In this document: piece by piece, positions 16,219-24,449 of the stretch
How positions within the stretch are numbered: position 1 is the first letter of the stretch
Layout of the letters: every line of letters begins with the position of its first letter
Source of the DNA: Bacteroidota bacterium
Lineage (GTDB): Bacteria > Bacteroidota > Bacteroidia > Chitinophagales > Chitinophagaceae
Direction of reading: 5' to 3'
Length of the DNA stretch: 64,000 nt
NCBI GenBank assembly: GCA_018266455.1
Contig: JAFEAJ010000017.1
Coordinates: 1-64,000, forward strand
Program-made: the position numbers and the translations under genes
Notes under the pieces: model-generated
What the model saw: the letters and a program-made list of their open reading frames with translations, nothing else
What the model was told of the DNA's origin: nothing
The model's database searches: none

Positions 16219-17790
16219 ATGATAATAATAAACGAGAGCCAGTTAATACTGGATGATTTTAATAAAATAGTGTTTAAAGGGGAAAACGTTTCATTGGGCG
16301 CTGGCGCATTAAAAAAAGTGGAAGAGAACCACCGTTTCCTGCAGGAGTTTTCAAAGAACAAACTGATTTATGGCATTAATACCGGGTTTGGCCCAATGGC
16401 CCAGTATAAAATCAGTGAAGAAAATATGCTGCAGCTCCAGTACAATTTAATAAGGAGCCATTGTTCAGGAAGCGGCAGCCTTCTCCCTTCCAGCCTGGCC
16501 AAAGCCGTTATGGTGGCAAGGCTCAATAGCCTGATGCGGGCTTATTCCGGCGTGCACACAGAAACGGTAGAACTCCTGAAAGAACTGATCAACAAAAATA
16601 TCAGCCCCTGTATTTATGAACATGGCGGCGTTGGGGCCAGCGGCGACCTTGTACAGTTGGCCCATCTCGGGTTGGGCCTGATTGGCGAAGGTGAAGTGAT
16701 ATACGAAAATGAAATACAGCCCACCAAAAAAATATTCGATAAACTGGGCATACGGCCTTTGACGATCCATATCCGGGAAGGCCTGGCCATACTCAATGGC
16801 ACTTCTGCCATGACAGGCATCGGCTTAATGAATGTTATCCGCTCAAAAAAATTACTCGAATGGTCAGTAATGCTTTCTGCAATGACCAATGAAGTTGTTG
16901 AAGCCTTCGACGATCACTATTCCTATGGGCTCAACGTGGTAAAACACCATAAAGGACAAAACAAAGTAGCGTCCATGCTTCGGGATATCCTGCACGACAG
17001 CAAAATGATCCGCAACAGGCATGACCACTTGTACAACCCTAAGAATATTGACCAGGAAGTTTTTGAAGACAAGGTGCAGGAATATTATTCCCTGCGCTGC
17101 GTAACCCAGGTTTTAGGGCCGGTCAATGATACCATTTTGCAGGCTGAAAAAGTGCTGGTAGATGAACTGAATTCAGTGAATGACAACCCGGTCATCGATC
17201 ATGAAAACCGGGATATTTTTCACGGCGGCAATTTCCATGGCGATTATGTTGCGCTGGAAATGGACAAACTAAAAATATCCATCACCAAATTGTCCATGCT
17301 GTCCGAAAGGCAATTGAATTATTTATTGAACAACAACCTTAACCAGAAATTCCCTCCATTCGTAAATCTTGGGGTACTTGGCTTGAACTTTGGGATGCAG
17401 GGCGTTCAGTTTACTGCCACCTCAACAGTTGCAGAAAACCAAACTTTGTCATTTCCCATGTATGTGCACAGCATCCCAAACAATAACGACAACCAGGATA
17501 TTGTGAGCATGGGCTGCAATGCGGCATTGATGTGCAAAAAAATAATTGACAACTCCTTCCAGGTGCTTGCGATTCAAACCATGACCATATTACAGGCAAT
17601 CGACTATTTGGATTGCGCTGGCAAACTTTCCCGTAAAACCTACGATTTGTATGCAGAGGTAAGAAAAGTGTTCCCAAAATTTGTAGAAGACTCAATCAAA
17701 TACAAAGACATCCAACGGGTAAAAGATTATTTTGAAAATACAGGCCCACTGGTCAGTTCAAAAACACCAACAACGGTCGCCTCATCTTAA
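16219..17790 (+). CDS. Tyrosine ammonia-lyase (HAL/PAL/TAL family)
   Basis: This 523-residue MIO-dependent lyase removes ammonia from an aromatic amino acid. The Ala140-Ser141-Gly142 triad in GGVGASGDLVQLAH forms the MIO cofactor. The catalytic Tyr51 lies in YGINTGFGPM, and the C-terminal FTATSTVAENQ and HSIPNNNDNQD motifs are complete. From memory, the sequence follows the characterised Flavobacterium johnsoniae TAL very closely, including LQYNLIRSH around the substrate-selectivity pair (Ser80-His81). I therefore call it a tyrosine rather than a histidine lyase, producing 4-coumarate, the 4-hydroxyphenyl end of flexirubin-type pigments. It follows the AMP ligase by 74 nt and has its own candidate promoter. 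Confidence 0.92.
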   Translation: MIIINESQLILDDFNKIVFKGENVSLGAGALKKVEENHRFLQEFSKNKLIYGINTGFGPMAQYKISEENMLQLQYNLIRSHCSGSGSLLPSSLAKAVMVARLNSLMRAYSGVHTETVELLKELINKNISPCIYEHGGVGASGDLVQLAHLGLGLIGEGEVIYENEIQPTKKIFDKLGIRPLTIHIREGLAILNGTSAMTGIGLMNVIRSKKLLEWSVMLSAMTNEVVEAFDDHYSYGLNVVKHHKGQNKVASMLRDILHDSKMIRNRHDHLYNPKNIDQEVFEDKVQEYYSLRCVTQVLGPVNDTILQAEKVLVDELNSVNDNPVIDHENRDIFHGGNFHGDYVALEMDKLKISITKLSMLSERQLNYLLNNNLNQKFPPFVNLGVLGLNFGMQGVQFTATSTVAENQTLSFPMYVHSIPNNNDNQDIVSMGCNAALMCKKIIDNSFQVLAIQTMTILQAIDYLDCAGKLSRKTYDLYAEVRKVFPKFVEDSIKYKDIQRVKDYFENTGPLVSSKTPTTVASS

Positions 17791-17894
17791 CCCATTCTGC
17801 AAACCCGGAATACGCTGAAGAACTTTGTACATATCGGAACCATTGGCTGTAACCTTTCAAAAAAAATTAAACTCAAACGTATCAAATAAAGCGT

Positions 17895-19316
17895 ATGAAA
17901 CTTTTTATTGGATATACCATTACCTGCTTGTTCATGTTCAGTTGTAGCAACAGCTCTTCAAATAAAAACACAACGACAGGCTCAAATGGCGACCGCCTTG
18001 CCAAAGCATCAAGAGAAGACAAAAATGGCTGGATATATCTTCACCTCGAAGGCTCGCCATCCAACATAGGCTATCAGCAAGGTTATCTTGCAGCCAATGA
18101 GATTGATACAGTATTGCAGATGTTCAGTTATTTTCTATCTCATTCCACAAAGAGAGATTGGAATTTTTATCGCAGTGCAGCGCAACGCTTTTTCTGGAAT
18201 AAGCTTGACACGGAATACAAAGAAGAAATAAAGGGCATTGCAGAAGGCTTACAGGCAAAAAGTAAACATTATGATTCGCTGGATATTCTGGCACTTAACG
18301 GATGGACGGAACTTGCATCGTATTATGTTCCGCAACTGGACGATAAAATTTTAGCAGGCAGCGGCAATAACAAAGCACCGGGAAATTGCAGTGCATTTAT
18401 TGCAACTGGCAGTTATACAAAAGATGGGAAAATTGTAATGGGCCATAATACATGGCTTGATTATATTGTTGGAGAACACAGCAATATGATTGATGACATT
18501 GTACCCGAACATGGCAATCGCATTTTCATGGATTCCTATCCCGGCACTATTCAAAGCGGCGATGATTTTCTTATTACTGATAAAGGCATTTTAATAACAG
18601 AAACTACCATTACTGGTTTCAAGGGTTTTGATTCAACGAGGGCCCCTGAATTTATGCGTGCAAGAAAGGCCGCACAATACAGTAACAGCATTGATGATGT
18701 AGTGAGAATTTTTACTACAGATAACAATGGCGCTTATGCTAATGACTGGCTGATTGGCGACATCAAAACAAATGAAGTGGCCAAACTTGAATTGGGCTTG
18801 AAAAATTATAAAGTATGGCGTTCAAAAGATACAGCCATGGTTGGCTCAAATTTCCCTAGCGATGAAAAGCTGATTAAAGAAGAAACCAATTTCGATGTAA
18901 AGGATATGTCATATTCATCAAATGGTCGCAAGCTGCGTTTTGAAGGTTTAATACAAATAAACAAAGGAAAGATTGATGCGGAAACAGGAAAGACAATGGA
19001 AGCCGACCATTATGATGCGGTGAAAGGCGAAGTCATCAAAGACCGTTGTGTTATCTGCGGGCATATTGATGAGGACAAACATGGAGCTCCTGAATTTGCT
19101 TTGTCATCATACTATCCGGCAGGCTCCGTGCAGGGAAAAGTTACTACCGCAGACTTGGCGAAAAACATGCAGTTTTGGGCGCACATGGGCCATCCATGCG
19201 GAGAGAGTTTTAATGCAGATGCTTTTTTTAAACAGCACCCGGAATATACATGGCAATCAAAATATTTGCGTAATATGAATGCTTATCCATGGACTTTGTT
19301 TAGCGCAAAGAAATAG
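17895..19316 (+). CDS. C45 / phospholipase B-like Ntn-hydrolase lipoprotein
   Basis: This 473-residue secreted lipoprotein has a leader of about 16 residues that ends in LFMFSC (lipid-modified Cys17), then a Ser/Asn/Thr-rich linker. The catalytic core has the Ntn-hydrolase junction APGNCSAF with likely nucleophile Cys165, followed by KIVMGHNTW, the arrangement of phospholipase B-like and C45 autoproteolytic hydrolases. It lies between TAL and the ketoreductase with about 100 and 256 nt of flanking spacer, looser than most cluster genes, and its codons look more A/T rich than those of its neighbours. That could mean later insertion. It may hydrolyse a lipid or acyl amide on the outer membrane; a role in pigment assembly is possible but unproven. 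Confidence 0.8.
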   Translation: MKLFIGYTITCLFMFSCSNSSSNKNTTTGSNGDRLAKASREDKNGWIYLHLEGSPSNIGYQQGYLAANEIDTVLQMFSYFLSHSTKRDWNFYRSAAQRFFWNKLDTEYKEEIKGIAEGLQAKSKHYDSLDILALNGWTELASYYVPQLDDKILAGSGNNKAPGNCSAFIATGSYTKDGKIVMGHNTWLDYIVGEHSNMIDDIVPEHGNRIFMDSYPGTIQSGDDFLITDKGILITETTITGFKGFDSTRAPEFMRARKAAQYSNSIDDVVRIFTTDNNGAYANDWLIGDIKTNEVAKLELGLKNYKVWRSKDTAMVGSNFPSDEKLIKEETNFDVKDMSYSSNGRKLRFEGLIQINKGKIDAETGKTMEADHYDAVKGEVIKDRCVICGHIDEDKHGAPEFALSSYYPAGSVQGKVTTADLAKNMQFWAHMGHPCGESFNADAFFKQHPEYTWQSKYLRNMNAYPWTLFSAKK

Positions 19317-19572
19317 CTTAAGAGCGCCACGACATAAAAGCTGCAGCCAGGATTGCATTTATGCCATGTCAGCGAACAGAAAACAAGCCCTCCACTTTTA
19401 TCTATCTATCATCAGCAGTTCAAGCGGGCGTTATAAATTGGGCTACAGAATAAATCAATGAACTTTATATCTTTACTCTGCATTTGTTCGAAGACGAATT
19501 TCAAATTCTGCCACAAACACAAATGCGTGAACGTTATAAACAAAATTGCAGGAAATTTATAAACAAAAAAAA

Positions 19573-20304
19573 ATGAAATGTGCATTGGTTACCGGCGGGT
19601 CGAGAGGGATTGGAAGAGCTGTTTGCCTGAAGCTGGCCGACATGGGATATCATGTGGTAATAAACTATAAAGGCAATGAAACAGAAGCCGGGAAAACGCT
19701 TTTGCAAATAAAAGAAAAAGAAGGAGGCAATGGAGAACTGCTGCGTTTTGATGTTGCAGATAAAGAGGACATCAAAAATAAGCTTGGGGAATGGATAGCA
19801 AAAAACCCTGACAAAAATATTGAGGTGCTGGTAAACAATGCCGGCATTAAAGACGATGGGTTGATGATCTTTATGAAAGACGAGCAATGGGATAGTGTGC
19901 TGGCCACCAACCTTGATGGTTTTTTTTATACGACACGCATGGTGCTGCAGGGGATGCTGATGAAAAAATATGGAAGGATCATTAACATTGTTTCCCTTTC
20001 AGGATTAAAAGGCCTTCCGGGGCAGACCAATTATTCCGCCGCGAAAGCGGGTATTATTGGGGCAACAAAAGCATTGGCCCAGGAAGTGGGCAGGAAAGGC
20101 ATTACAGTTAATGCAGTTGCTCCGGGTTTTATAAAAACAGATATGACTGAAGGCATAGATGAAAAAGAGCTTCAGGGATTGATCCCGATAAAACGTTTTG
20201 GCACAGCAGAAGAAGTGGCACATGCTGTAGGGTTTCTTGCTTCGCCTGAAGCAGGTTACATCACCGGCCATGTGCTTTCCATTAATGGAGGATTGTATTC
20301 ATGA
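19573..20304 (+). CDS. 3-oxoacyl-ACP reductase (FabG-like ketoreductase)
   Basis: This is a classical short-chain dehydrogenase of 243 residues. The NADPH-binding motif TGGSRGIG is at residues 6-13, NNAG follows strand four, and the catalytic Ser-Tyr-Lys set is in NIVSLSGLKG and NYSAAKAG. The C-terminal GHVLSINGG motif is typical of FabG. The ATG at 19573 places the fold correctly; the frame upstream of it is A-rich leader. It reduces beta-ketoacyl-ACP to beta-hydroxyacyl-ACP in each polyene extension cycle. It is separated from the next KS by 117 nt. A housekeeping fatty-acid role cannot be excluded, but position favours the pigment pathway. Confidence 0.92.
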   Translation: MKCALVTGGSRGIGRAVCLKLADMGYHVVINYKGNETEAGKTLLQIKEKEGGNGELLRFDVADKEDIKNKLGEWIAKNPDKNIEVLVNNAGIKDDGLMIFMKDEQWDSVLATNLDGFFYTTRMVLQGMLMKKYGRIINIVSLSGLKGLPGQTNYSAAKAGIIGATKALAQEVGRKGITVNAVAPGFIKTDMTEGIDEKELQGLIPIKRFGTAEEVAHAVGFLASPEAGYITGHVLSINGGLYS

Positions 20305-20421
20305 TGCTGATACGGAAATCCATGACCAGGAATATGTAATCAGGGCTGCTTAAGCTCAGAATGCGAAATTGAATATCCATGCCCCTAACCACAATTTTCT
20401 TATTTTCGTTATAATTAGTAT

Positions 20422-21642
20422 ATGAACAGAGTAGTGATAACCGGGATGGGCATTTACTCTTGCATTGGCAAGAATCTTGACGAAGTAAGAGATTCATTGT
20501 ACCGAGGCAGGTCTGGGATTGTTTTTGACCAGGTGCGCAAAAATTTCGGGTACCGTTCGGGGTTGGTGGGGCTCGTGGAAAAGCCGAACTTAAAAGGATT
20601 GTTAGACAGAAGGGCACGCATTACCTTGCCGGAGCAAGGCGAATATGCTTACCTGGCTACCATTGAAGCCCTGAAAAATGCAAACCTAGGCCCTGACCAT
20701 TTCGAGAAAAATGAAGCAGGTGTCCTGTATGGCAATGACAGCACGGCTAAGCCAGTAATTGAATCAATAGATATCATCCGCGAAAAGAAAGACACCATGC
20801 TGGTGGGTTCCGGCGCTGTTTTTCAAACAATGAACTCCACAGTAACCATGAACCTGGCTACCATCTTTAAACTAAAAGGCATAAACTTTACGATCAGCGC
20901 AGCCTGTGCCAGTGGGTCTCATGCTATCGGGCTGGGCTATCATTTTATTAAAAGCGGCCTCCAGGAAATGATCATTTGCGGGGGCGCCCAGGAAATAAAC
21001 CATTATTCAATGGGCACTTTCGATGCCCTTTCTGCTTTTTCGGTGAGAGAATCAGATCCGGCAAAAGCATCAAGGCCATTTGACAGGGATAGAGACGGCC
21101 TGATACCAAGCGGGGGCGCAGCAACAGTGGTCCTGGAAACACTTGGATCAGCGCAGAGGCGGGGCGCAAAAATATTGGGTGAAGTATTGGGATATGGGTT
21201 CTCTTCAAATGGCGCACATATTTCGAACCCAACGGTAGACGGGCCTGCACGATCTCTCCGAATGGCCCTGAAAGATGCGGAGATGTTGTCCAAAGATATA
21301 GATTATATCAATGCGCACGCCACCTCTACTCCCGCAGGCGATGCCAATGAGGCAAGGGCAATTTATGAGGTCTTTGGGGCAGACAACCCTTATGTAAGCT
21401 CAACCAAGTCAATGACAGGCCATGAATGCTGGATGGCTGGGGCAAGCGAGATTATTTATTCGGTCCTGATGATGCAAAACAGCTTTATTGCCCCAAACAT
21501 CAACTTTGAAAACCCTGATGAAGATTCGGCAAAATTGAATATCGTAAAAACTTCTTTGGAAAAGGATATAGATGTATTTTTGTCAAACTCCTTTGGTTTT
21601 GGAGGCACTAATTCGTCATTAATAGTGAGAAAATTCAAGTGA
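20422..21642 (+). CDS. Beta-ketoacyl-ACP synthase, FabB-like
   Basis: This 406-residue ketosynthase has Cys162 in SAACASGSHAIG, His in NAHATSTPAGD (about 296) and His in SMTGHECWMAGASE (about 332). The GHECWMAGASE form is the FabB type, distinct from the GHTLGAAG form of the other ketosynthases here, so it belongs to a different sub-lineage. It is followed directly by an ACP whose start lies 14 nt beyond its stop, then by an acyltransferase with a 1-nt overlap, so this trio is probably one operon. It could be the main elongating enzyme of the polyene chain. Confidence 0.93.
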   Translation: MNRVVITGMGIYSCIGKNLDEVRDSLYRGRSGIVFDQVRKNFGYRSGLVGLVEKPNLKGLLDRRARITLPEQGEYAYLATIEALKNANLGPDHFEKNEAGVLYGNDSTAKPVIESIDIIREKKDTMLVGSGAVFQTMNSTVTMNLATIFKLKGINFTISAACASGSHAIGLGYHFIKSGLQEMIICGGAQEINHYSMGTFDALSAFSVRESDPAKASRPFDRDRDGLIPSGGAATVVLETLGSAQRRGAKILGEVLGYGFSSNGAHISNPTVDGPARSLRMALKDAEMLSKDIDYINAHATSTPAGDANEARAIYEVFGADNPYVSSTKSMTGHECWMAGASEIIYSVLMMQNSFIAPNINFENPDEDSAKLNIVKTSLEKDIDVFLSNSFGFGGTNSSLIVRKFK

Positions 21643-21656
21643 CACATTACAACTTA

Positions 21657-21914
21657 ATGAAAAGTATGGAAATTGTAGAGAAAATAAATAGCTTTTTGGT
21701 TGAAGAATTTGAAGTAGATCCTGCAAAAATTAATCCGGGCGCCAGCTTAAAAGAAACCCTGGGACTTGACAGCCTCGATTATATTGACCTTGTCGTAGTA
21801 ATTGAAAACAATTTCGGCATAAAAGTAGACCCTGTTGATTTTGTTGACCTGGTTACTTTTCAGGATTTCTACGACTATATAACAAAACGCGTACATTCAA
21901 AAGAACCTGCATAA
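21657..21914 (+). CDS. Acyl carrier protein (ACP2)
   Basis: This is an 85-residue ACP from the ATG at 21657; a second ATG three codons later is equally possible. The phosphopantetheine site is the Ser of TLGLDSLDYIDL. It is the most divergent of the three ACPs in the cluster, with a DYIDLVVVIENNFGI second helix unlike the paired ACP1 and ACP3. Its stop shares one base with the start of the acyltransferase (TAATG), so the two are translationally coupled. It probably works with the FabB-like KS just upstream. Confidence 0.92.
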   Translation: MKSMEIVEKINSFLVEEFEVDPAKINPGASLKETLGLDSLDYIDLVVVIENNFGIKVDPVDFVDLVTFQDFYDYITKRVHSKEPA

Positions 21915-22801
21915 TGCCTTTATGGCAAGGCAAATCGAATGCATCTCCTTTAGGATATCGGATTTTTGTTAGCATACTAAAGAATTGGGGGGTATCTCCG
22001 GCCTATCTCCTGCTAAGGTTTGTTGCCCTGTATTATTTCCTGTTTTCCCGGAAATCTTCTATGCCCGTTTTTTTTCTGTATTACCACAAACTAAGCTATA
22101 GCTGGCTGGCCTCGCTTCTCAAAGTCTATAAGAACTATTACATGTTTGGGCAGTCGCTGATCGACCGCGTGGTCGTAATGGCTGAAATACCGAACAAATT
22201 CACTTTTGATTTTGATGGCGAAATCTATCTTCGGGAGATGGCCTCTCAAAAAAAAGGAGGTATCCTGCTCAGTGCCCATATAGGCAATTGGGAAATTGCA
22301 GGCCATTTGCTGAAAAGGCTAAATACGAAGATAAATATCGTGATGTTCGACGAAGAGCACAAAAAAATAAAACAGTATCTGGATTCGGTAAAGGGCAAAA
22401 AAACAATGAAGGTGATCACGATCAAAGAAAACCTTTCCCATATCTATGAAATAAACGATGCATTAAAAAATAACGAGTTGGTTTGCATGCATGCTGACAG
22501 GTTTTTACCCGCCAACAAAACCTTTACTGAAATTTTTTTAGGTTCCGTGGCAAGGTTCCCGGTAGGCCCGTTTTTGCTGGCAGCCCAGTTTAAAGTGCCT
22601 GTTTCGCTTACCTTTGCCATGAAAGAATCGGGCAACCATTATCATTTTTCAGCAACAAAACCAAAAGAATATGATCTTTCATCAAAAGAAAAATTTATGA
22701 GGGAATTGTTGAAAGATTTTACGGGTGAAATGGAAAAAAAGCTTAAGCAGCATCCTGAACAATGGTACAATTATTATGATTTCTGGAAACAGCAGTCTTA
22801 A
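21914..22801 (+). CDS. LpxL/HtrB-like lysophospholipid acyltransferase
   Basis: This 295-residue membrane acyltransferase belongs to the lipid A lauroyl/myristoyl transferase superfamily. The catalytic motif is HIGNWE (His about residue 120, in LLSAHIGNWE). A segment with Asp-Arg (HADRF) and the C-terminal signature HPEQWYNYYDFW also fit the family. Two hydrophobic stretches near the N-terminus suggest membrane attachment. It starts on the last base of the ACP stop codon. Such enzymes accept acyl groups from ACP, so in this cluster it is a good candidate to transfer the finished polyene from ACP2 to a lipid or alcohol acceptor. Confidence 0.88.
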   Translation: MPLWQGKSNASPLGYRIFVSILKNWGVSPAYLLLRFVALYYFLFSRKSSMPVFFLYYHKLSYSWLASLLKVYKNYYMFGQSLIDRVVVMAEIPNKFTFDFDGEIYLREMASQKKGGILLSAHIGNWEIAGHLLKRLNTKINIVMFDEEHKKIKQYLDSVKGKKTMKVITIKENLSHIYEINDALKNNELVCMHADRFLPANKTFTEIFLGSVARFPVGPFLLAAQFKVPVSLTFAMKESGNHYHFSATKPKEYDLSSKEKFMRELLKDFTGEMEKKLKQHPEQWYNYYDFWKQQS

Positions 22802-22902
22802 ACGAGAAATAGATAACAGTAAATAACAGTTCATGATTTTGGAATTCCCGTCAATTGCTTTCAGCCCTTACTTATACACCAATCAACGCCTAACTCAGCT
22901 CA

Positions 22903-23328
22903 GTGCCAACAACCAGTTATGATATTCTATCCCTTATCCCTCAAAGGCCGCCTTTTGTGATGGTCGATAAGCTCACGGGGTGCGATGAAAAATCAGCAAC
23001 ATCAGTTTTTTTCATAGCAGGGGAAAATATTCTTGTAGAAAAAGGCACATTGAGCGAAGCCGGGTTGATTGAAAATATAGCGCAAACTGCAGCAGCACGA
23101 GCAGGCTATATTGCAAAAGAAGGGAACAGCCACCCTCAAATTGGATATATCGGGGACGTGAAAAACCTGGAAATTAAAGCACTGCCGGAAATAAATAAAA
23201 CAATCAAAACCGAGATTTCGATAAAAAACCAGATTTTTGACATCACAATAATTGAGGGGAGAGTAACATGCGGCCCAATGGTTTTAGCCCAATGCGAAAT
23301 GAAAATTTTTATTCCCAAGCAAACATAA
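22903..23328 (+). CDS. Hot-dog fold 3-hydroxyacyl-ACP dehydratase-like protein
   Basis: This 141-residue protein of the FabA/FabZ hot-dog group would remove water from 3-hydroxyacyl-ACP to give the conjugated double bond. The N-terminal LIPQRPPFVMVDKL and the central helix SEAGLIENIAQTAAARAGY, with the conserved Glu and Gln, mark the family. The start must be the GTG at 22903, because an in-frame stop lies at 22891 and no ATG exists between. The usual HFPGxP stretch with the catalytic His is not visible; the equivalent part reads FFIAGENILVEKG. It is therefore a variant as found in aryl polyene clusters, or a partner subunit that needs another dehydratase. Confidence 0.8.
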   Translation: MPTTSYDILSLIPQRPPFVMVDKLTGCDEKSATSVFFIAGENILVEKGTLSEAGLIENIAQTAAARAGYIAKEGNSHPQIGYIGDVKNLEIKALPEINKTIKTEISIKNQIFDITIIEGRVTCGPMVLAQCEMKIFIPKQT

Positions 23329-23346
23329 ACTTTAAATCAATTTATC

Positions 23347-24003
23347 ATGAGACCAGTCGCTTCCATCAAACACAAGCTCGCTGTCTTGCTGTTCTCCTTA
23401 TTTGCCTTAAGCGGAGCCGCATCAGCCCAAACACTTAAAGATGTTTTTAGCAACAGCACCACCTCCGTACTTTATCTTGGCATCGATTTTACAAAATTCA
23501 AAGTAATTGACGAGCCGAATGCAAATGCATCGGACATCCGCGACCGCCAGTATGCCGGCATTAATGATTTGGTCATTAACGAGGCTAAAAAGTATGATAT
23601 CAAATCAGCCTTGCACAGAGATAACCTGGAACATGATATCAGCATGGCCAGGGAAAGAAATTCAAAAGCCAATACTGAATCGATTGTATCGACCAATTCG
23701 GCCGATTTTCACCGGTTCAAAGATTCCGATGTGGAAGGCATAGTGAAGAGCTTTAGTTTCGGCGGCAAAAAAGGCATTGGCCTTTTGTTTGTAGCCGAGG
23801 CCATGAGCAAGTCGGACAAAGCGATTGCAATATGGGTCACTTTCATAGATATGGGCAGCAAAAAAGTTTTGATGACAGAAAGGCTGGAAGGGAAACTTGC
23901 CGGTTTTGGCTTCCGCAACTATGTTGGCGGGGGCATTAAAAGCGTGATTGACCAAATTGAAAAAAAGAAATACAAGGAATGGAAAGAAAAATATGAGCAT
24001 TGA
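23347..24003 (+). CDS. Exported protein of unknown function
   Basis: This 218-residue protein begins with a clear signal peptide (basic start, hydrophobic core, cleavage near ALSGAASAQ). I do not recognise the mature domain. It has an alternating strand pattern with VLYLGIDFTKFKVI near the start and a basic C-terminal helix rich in Lys and Glu. It starts 18 nt after the dehydratase stop, and its own stop overlaps the next gene (TGATG), so it is co-translated with a thioesterase and belongs to the pigment operon. It is probably periplasmic and may help carry or hold the product. Confidence 0.72.
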   Translation: MRPVASIKHKLAVLLFSLFALSGAASAQTLKDVFSNSTTSVLYLGIDFTKFKVIDEPNANASDIRDRQYAGINDLVINEAKKYDIKSALHRDNLEHDISMARERNSKANTESIVSTNSADFHRFKDSDVEGIVKSFSFGGKKGIGLLFVAEAMSKSDKAIAIWVTFIDMGSKKVLMTERLEGKLAGFGFRNYVGGGIKSVIDQIEKKKYKEWKEKYEH

Positions 24004-24440
24004 TGATTGAAAAAAATGAAAATGGGCTGAGCAACCGAACAGAAATCTTAGTTAGATTTAATGAGGCCGACCCATTGGGGATTGTCTGGCATGGTCATTA
24101 TATCCGTTATTTTGAAGATGGTAGGGAATCATTTGGCGAAAAATACGGCATCAGGTACCTGGATTTTTTTAATCATGGTTTTGTGGTGCCCATAGTAAAT
24201 GTGCAATGCGACTATAAACGTGCGCTGAAATACGGAGATAAAGTAATTGTTGAAACAAATTTTATTCCCTGCAGAGCAGCCAAAATAAAGTTCGCGTACC
24301 ATCTCTTCAATGCCCAAACCATGGCCCTGGTGGCCACTGGTTCCTCTGTCCAGGTTTTCCTGGATAAAGAAAATTCCATGCTGCAATTAGCAAACCCTTC
24401 TTTTTTTGAAGAGTGGAAGAAAAAGCATAAGCTGGTTTAA
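24003..24440 (+). CDS. YbgC/FadM-type 4HBT acyl thioesterase
   Basis: This is a 145-residue hot-dog thioesterase of the 4-hydroxybenzoyl-CoA thioesterase group. The signature RFNEADPLGIVWHGHYIRYF carries the catalytic Asp in the usual DxxGxVxHxxY layout, followed by the EDGRE segment. The ATG at 24003 shares a base with the stop of the secreted protein upstream. It would release a free acid from ACP or CoA, or edit stalled chains. Acyl thioesterases of this type are regular members of aryl polyene clusters. The next gene starts 9 nt downstream. Confidence 0.9.
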   Translation: MIEKNENGLSNRTEILVRFNEADPLGIVWHGHYIRYFEDGRESFGEKYGIRYLDFFNHGFVVPIVNVQCDYKRALKYGDKVIVETNFIPCRAAKIKFAYHLFNAQTMALVATGSSVQVFLDKENSMLQLANPSFFEEWKKKHKLV

Positions 24441-24449
24441 AAGAAGCTA

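Noticed and set aside
16219..17790. Histidine ammonia-lyase for histidine degradation
   Set aside because: The sequence follows Flavobacterium TAL and lies next to a coumarate-type ligase in a pigment cluster. The agmatinase-family gene at 50679 could suggest a hut pathway, but it is more than 30 kb away and no other hut gene is seen.
6024..19425. Fifteen-base match (ATCAGCAGTTCAAGC) in two spacers as a site-specific element
   Set aside because: Flanking sequence does not match, and a single 15-mer is weak evidence for a functional site.
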